Assembly: GCF_007993755.1 (NCBI RefSeq)
Contig: NZ_CP042467.1
Location: 3,124,001-3,188,000 of the forward strand
Direction: 5' to 3'
DNA from: Microvenator marinus
GTDB taxonomy: Bacteria; Myxococcota_A; Bradymonadia; Bradymonadales; Bradymonadaceae
Length of the DNA: 64,000 nucleotides
The notes below the pieces were generated by a model. It saw nothing but the letters and a program-made list of their open reading frames with translations, had not been told where the DNA came from and searched no databases. Positions 60,142-64,000 of this stretch are shown here, piece after piece (positions within the stretch are counted from its first letter, which is position 1; the number at the start of each line of letters is the position of its first letter). Position numbers and translations under genes: made by a program.

Positions 60142-60569
60142 TAGTCTGGGCGCAGCCGTGGGCTCTCTTGACGTAGTCTTTCGCCAGTTCCAGACAATCA
60201 ACCTCTAAACTTTCGTGTTGGCTGAGCTGCATTGAAATCTCGCACACTCCCTCGGGGTGACGCACATGAAGCTCCACGATTCCAATGGCCTCGCCGTCCA
60301 ACTCAATCCCGAGAACTTCGCGGAACGACTCGGAAACCGATCTGCTCAAAGGTCATCGGCCTGAAGGCCAGGTGGCCGGGTATCGCGGCGTCTGGCATTG
60401 GAGATACAGGCCCCTGTCCTAGATCTGGTGCGTCCAACCAGTATTCTCCGCGGCGCTCACATTCGAGCCTTCGAAGGTCATTATGAGGATACGTAATCTT
60501 CTCGCCGTCAAAGTCTTGTGCCTCGCCCCAATCAGTCTTCGTGGCTTTTGGTGTAAGGTTATAACTCAC
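60131..60569 (-). pseudogene. Hypothetical protein split by a frameshift
   Basis: The 5' frame from the ATG at 60569 reads MSYNLTPKATKTDWGEAQDF, later WLDAPDLGQGPVSPMPDAAI, and stops at 60303. From about 60345 a second frame continues in the same style: SESFREVLGIELDGEAIGIV, ELHVRHPEGVCEISMQLSQ, ending 60131. Either one gene with a slip near 60320-60345 or two overlapping genes, the second starting with TTG at 60349. No family recognised. It overlaps the 3' end of the + strand fusion gene by 11 bases. Confidence 0.45.
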
Positions 60570-60596
60570 GATAATCTCAAGCTTGAGCCCGAGGTC

Positions 60597-61625
60597 TTAG
60601 TTTCCGGCACCTAGTCCGAGGAAGAAATGTTCGTTGACGGGGTCTACTGTAAGATGGGCGTAGAAGAATCCGATATTTCCCCGCAATTGAAGGGGGACGC
60701 CGACCACGGTCTCACTGATGCCAAAGGCCTCTTCTCCAAATTGTCCATCAAAAGACGCCTTGCCCACGTTGAGACCAAGGGAGAAGAGAAAGTGGTCCGT
60801 ATCTTCGTTCATGCTGCCTATTCCAACCATCAAACGGCCACCGAAGTACGTGGCCGAGGTCGAGATGTTTGAGCCATCGAACGATGACTCGCTGGAAAGC
60901 CTTGAGACATGAAACTCCGTGGTGATCGCCAGAGTTTCGCCCATCAGGGACAATCCAAGCGTTCCACCAATTGCCTTGCCCAAGAGATGAGGTCCTATGT
61001 AAAACTGAGTTGCAGCTGAGCCGTCTCCTGATTGTTCCGAACCCTCGTTTTCGATGTTTTCGGTGCCGCTGCAAACTGAGTTTACGCACTCCCCCTCCCC
61101 GCAGTCAGAGTCATCCAGACACATAACCTGTCGTACGGATGTATTGCGTTGAACCTTTGACGCCTGCACCACTGGCGTGGCTAGGTCTTGCATGGTCATG
61201 CCGCAAGACTGCTGCACAACGGCCGCAATCAGTTTCAGGTTGTCATCCCAATTCCCGGCTTCAATTGTGAGATTCAAGACGCCGGTCGAGGTTGTCAGGT
61301 TGACGTCCGAGACCTCTCGCCCTGGATTGACTGTGAGAATCCATTTCAATTCGGGATTAGCTTCTAAGAGGGTTTGGGAGTTTGGAAGCAGAGGTTCTAC
61401 TTCTTGAATGGTGGCTTCGTCGACACTCGGTAGGTCTCGGGAATTGAAGAAACTCTTTAAGCCCTTTGTATGTCTTTCTGCAGAGTAAATTGCCTTGTTT
61501 TCTTCTGCATCCTGTGTGGCCTCAGAATACGTATTAATCACTGCTCCGACGCACTCAATATCTCCTGCGAATACGCGTGCTGGCAACAACAAGCCAAGCA
61601 TCAAAACATAACTCTTTTGAAACAT
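60597..61625 (-). CDS. Secreted barrel-like protein with one Cys-rich module
   Basis: 342 residues with a signal peptide (cut after ARVFA, 20). Residues ~25-160 are mixed, with ELKWILTVNPGREVSDVNLT and LKLIAAVVQQSCGMTMQDL; then one short Cys module (CLDDSDCGEGECVNSVCSG). Residues ~205-342 have alternating strands (LGLSLMGETLAITTEFHVS, TYFGGRLMVGIGSMN, GNIGFFYAHLTVDPVNEHFF) like a small outer-membrane barrel. Function unknown. TTACAATGTTGTAA, 46 bases upstream, is a possible operator. Confidence 0.65.
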   Translation of the reverse strand: MFQKSYVLMLGLLLPARVFAGDIECVGAVINTYSEATQDAEENKAIYSAERHTKGLKSFFNSRDLPSVDEATIQEVEPLLPNSQTLLEANPELKWILTVNPGREVSDVNLTTSTGVLNLTIEAGNWDDNLKLIAAVVQQSCGMTMQDLATPVVQASKVQRNTSVRQVMCLDDSDCGEGECVNSVCSGTENIENEGSEQSGDGSAATQFYIGPHLLGKAIGGTLGLSLMGETLAITTEFHVSRLSSESSFDGSNISTSATYFGGRLMVGIGSMNEDTDHFLFSLGLNVGKASFDGQFGEEAFGISETVVGVPLQLRGNIGFFYAHLTVDPVNEHFFLGLGAGN

Positions 61626-61670
61626 TTTCGGGACCCAATTGTAGTTAATAATTAGTCTTCTCGCGGCAAC

Positions 61671-61684
61671 TTACAATGTTGTAA
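61671..61684. promoter_or_regulatory. Small inverted repeat in the 61626-61829 spacer
   Basis: TTACAA-TG-TTGTAA, a 6-base dyad, lies in the 204-base spacer upstream of the gene that starts at 61625. The spacer also has a hairpin GGCACG-TAG-CGTGCC at 61723-61737 that could end the beta-propeller transcript. Neither has further support. Confidence 0.3.
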
Positions 61685-61829
61685 TTCGGTGTCAATCCCG
61701 AAGCACAAGAATCTAATTTGCCGGCACGTAGCGTGCCCTAGCGCACGGGCAAAAGGTTCGAAGGCGCGGATAAGGTATGGTTGTTATTCGCGATGCGCGA
61801 CCCAACCCACGCGAACGCAGAGCTCGCGC

Positions 61830-64000
61830 CTACAATTGGATAATTCCGCTGCGTCCTGCAGCGATAATCAAGGTGTCCCCAACTCGGATCATTTGGCGTT
61901 GCCATGCGGACACATTAGCCGGCATCAGTGTTGGGGATGAGGCGTTTTCCACATCGACCGCAACAATGCCCCTCGACGCGTAGACGATGTGCCGGTCGGT
62001 CCAACCCACCACGCTCGTGAGGTAGTCGCTGATCGGGGTGCTGGAGGCGACCTCAAGACCCGGTAGTGCTATCACGTCCAGGGTAAGTGATTCTCCCCAT
62101 CTCTCCGTGTGTGAGACGAGAACATGGCCTCCAACCAGGCGAACATCGTGGGCATCTCTTAGCTCCACATCGTGGCTCGCCTCGAGCACCGCCACATCAT
62201 CCTCGAGGCGCAGTCGATTGATTCGGGCGTCCACACCACCATCAGACGCGTACTGGCCATCGGCGGTGATAACCATATTGCCATCCACATGAAGTACCTG
62301 TCCTGGCACCTGAACGGCGTCAGAGACCAGAGGGGCGCCGGGCATGGAATAGTCGACGGTCTTCAAGAAGTGCCTTCTGTACTCGCGTTGGTCGCCGGGA
62401 ACCTGAAACGGCTCCCACGTGGTCACGTGCAGTTTGGCGCCGTCTGCAACGATGGAGTGAACACGATCAGGAGCAAAGTCGACGCTTTGAGCAAAAGCAG
62501 GCTGTGAAAGGTCGCTGAGGTCCAGCGCGTGCAGCTTCACTGTGGCCCAACTCTGGAACGGGGTTTGCCCGGAATGAGGGATTTGGGTGATGTCGCGTTG
62601 CAAAAACACCAGGGACTGATTGACAGCGAAGATGGACTGCTGCGGTCCGCTCCGATACTGGTCAGAACCGATCTCTAGACTGTGACTTCTCTTAAGGTCC
62701 GAGGTGAAAATGCTTGGGGCCGGTGCAGGCGCAATTGGATTGGACATGTCCCAGATGTCGATCGTGGTGTTCACATCTTCCCAAGTTGCGCCCCACTCGC
62801 TGATAGTCGACACCAATACGGTGCCTACCTTATGAAGACTCGCCTGAGTCGGAATATCGATGGTCGCAAGTGCGTCCCCGTAGATATCGTCCGAAGGCAC
62901 AATCTCGAGACGGTCCGTTGAGCTGCCGATGGGGGCGGCTCCACTGTTGTAGTTGAAGTCCTTGTGGCGACGCACGATATGGCCGTTGAATTCGAGGACA
63001 TTTGTGATGGTGGGCGCAAGTTCAAGCACCGACTTCTCCACCGGCGCTTCCAAATCGGCGAGCCCATGGAGGCTGACCGCTCCACCGTTCAAAATGGCTA
63101 GATCGTCTTCCAGCTCAATCACGTTGAGCTCAACGTCCCCATAGGTCTCAATCGCTCCACGAACGGTCACTGTAGAACTTGAGAACGTAAAGAGTTGAAG
63201 CGCCCCAGAATACGGCACCACGAGCAACCCCGTTTCTTCGGTGACCTGGTCATCGGCGAGCACGGAGACAGAGTTTTCAAGGACGTGAATTTGAGTGATT
63301 TGTAGGCCTAGTTCGTCTGGATTTTGGACTTCAAAGAGGTTGCTCGCCACCAAGGAGGGGTTCGTCAGGTCTTCGACATCGTAAAGCTCCACCGAGATTT
63401 TCGCGGGTCCGGAACCTGGGTTTTCCGGCTCGACGATGAGCAATCGCCGTCCATTGTCGACCTCACGGGTTTTTTCGCTCCACCAATCGATCTCGATTGT
63501 GGCCACGGTTCCGATTTGACCCAGAGCATCGATTGGTAAGAACGTATCACCATAAACGGCCCCACCCGAAACAAAGATCGGCGACGATGACCCTGGGAGA
63601 ATTCGATCCGCCACCATTCGGATATCTGTCAGGTCTGAGATATCGAAGGTTCGCAAGATATGTGTGATTGCATAGGATCCTGTGTGCGAGGGGTCAAATC
63701 CAACGCGCAAGATGTGGCCACGCAAGTCGACCTTTTTCACGGGCCCACCGAGCTCGATTGTTCCCCAGCCGCCTTCGGCATCAAGAACATGAACCTGCGC
63801 CCCTTCCTGAGGAGTAAGGTTGTTCTCACCCGTTGTGGGAGAGGGTGAAGTGACGCGAGTGACGAGCACCATGTGTTCATCGTTCGAGAATTCGAGAGTT
63901 GTACTAGATTCAAACTCCCGCGGCGTGCCCAGCATCGGGACACCGGTATCGGAAATGGTCACCGGAATGAGTTCTCGCGACTCGGAAACTGACATTAGGA
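61830..64000 (-). CDS. Beta-propeller surface protein, partial at 5' end
   Basis: The frame is open to the right edge (a Leu codon precedes the ATG at 63995), so the N-terminus, probably with lipobox and Asp-rich linker, is outside. About 720 residues are visible. They match the C-terminal beta-propeller domain family: repeated blades with TFDISDLTDIRMVADRILPG, LHALDLSDLSQPAFAQSVDF, HVLVSHTERWGESLTLDVIA and a final LIIAAGRSGIIQL. Such proteins are surface-exposed in myxobacteria-like bacteria; no enzyme motif is present. Confidence 0.82.
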   Translation of the reverse strand, partial: LMSVSESRELIPVTISDTGVPMLGTPREFESSTTLEFSNDEHMVLVTRVTSPSPTTGENNLTPQEGAQVHVLDAEGGWGTIELGGPVKKVDLRGHILRVGFDPSHTGSYAITHILRTFDISDLTDIRMVADRILPGSSSPIFVSGGAVYGDTFLPIDALGQIGTVATIEIDWWSEKTREVDNGRRLLIVEPENPGSGPAKISVELYDVEDLTNPSLVASNLFEVQNPDELGLQITQIHVLENSVSVLADDQVTEETGLLVVPYSGALQLFTFSSSTVTVRGAIETYGDVELNVIELEDDLAILNGGAVSLHGLADLEAPVEKSVLELAPTITNVLEFNGHIVRRHKDFNYNSGAAPIGSSTDRLEIVPSDDIYGDALATIDIPTQASLHKVGTVLVSTISEWGATWEDVNTTIDIWDMSNPIAPAPAPSIFTSDLKRSHSLEIGSDQYRSGPQQSIFAVNQSLVFLQRDITQIPHSGQTPFQSWATVKLHALDLSDLSQPAFAQSVDFAPDRVHSIVADGAKLHVTTWEPFQVPGDQREYRRHFLKTVDYSMPGAPLVSDAVQVPGQVLHVDGNMVITADGQYASDGGVDARINRLRLEDDVAVLEASHDVELRDAHDVRLVGGHVLVSHTERWGESLTLDVIALPGLEVASSTPISDYLTSVVGWTDRHIVYASRGIVAVDVENASSPTLMPANVSAWQRQMIRVGDTLIIAAGRSGIIQL

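Noticed and set aside
1-64000. tRNA, rRNA and phage structural genes
   Set aside because: Looked for T-loop and anticodon-arm patterns and for head/tail proteins while reading; none was seen. A tRNAscan or Rfam run would be decisive.

Overview
The window reads as a chromosomal segment of a delta-type Gram-negative bacterium of the Myxococcota/Bradymonadota kind. The grounds are many lipoproteins with Asp/Glu/Met-rich linkers after the lipobox, Cys-rich repeat proteins, a MYXO-CTERM-like C-terminus, a menaquinone operon, a eukaryote-type Ser/Thr kinase and a secreted patatin. This assignment is an inference from protein style; no rRNA, tRNA or CRISPR array was found.

Layout. (1) 1-25 kb is dense, GC-rich core: tryptophan/kynurenine catabolism (ACMSD, HAAO), several lipoproteins including a serpin, a menaquinone operon (TPR gene - menF - menD/menH fusion - menA), MscS, an outer-membrane protein with a glycosyltransferase, AlgH, a family-4-like uracil-DNA glycosylase, an M43-like metalloprotease, a Ser/Thr kinase with an odd leader, a GCS2-CBS fusion and a patatin with a barrel-like tail. 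(2) 25-31 kb: OsmC, a broken winged-helix gene, a sensor kinase/NtrC-type regulator pair and a WGR protein. (3) 31-49 kb is a metal-resistance island. The + strand carries a YHS lipoprotein, a gene disrupted by an IS630 remnant, CopB, then a mercury operon merR-merTP-merA behind a MerR-type promoter. The - strand carries nine consecutive genes: archaeal-type (type II) GAPDH, three metal-binding-type lipoproteins, an ABC1/UbiB kinase, an APC permease, CopZ, a CorE-like Cys-rich ECF sigma factor and CopA. (4) 49-60.6 kb is a gene graveyard around an intact AbiEi/AbiEii toxin-antitoxin pair: remnants of DUF4276/AAA, nucleotidyltransferase/CPXCG modules (duplicated), pntB, IS21, two further AAA ATPases, kelch and Cys-rich proteins, interleaved with intact lipoprotein genes. 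(5) 60.6-64 kb: a secreted protein and a beta-propeller protein that runs off the right edge.

How it fits together. MenF, MenD-MenH and MenA overlap by 4 bases each and cover isochorismate to demethylmenaquinone except for MenC, MenE and MenB. In the island, copper is probably exported from the cytosol by CopA and CopB, delivered by CopZ, sensed by the CorE-like sigma factor, and bound outside by YHS, heavy-metal-binding and Met/His-rich lipoproteins; mercury is imported by MerTP and reduced by MerA under MerR. The most novel-looking items are a duplicated, apparently unnamed domain shared by two of the island lipoproteins, a hairpin repeat with compensatory base changes that overlaps the kinase start codon, and the chain of precisely joined gene fragments at 55.8-57.5 kb.
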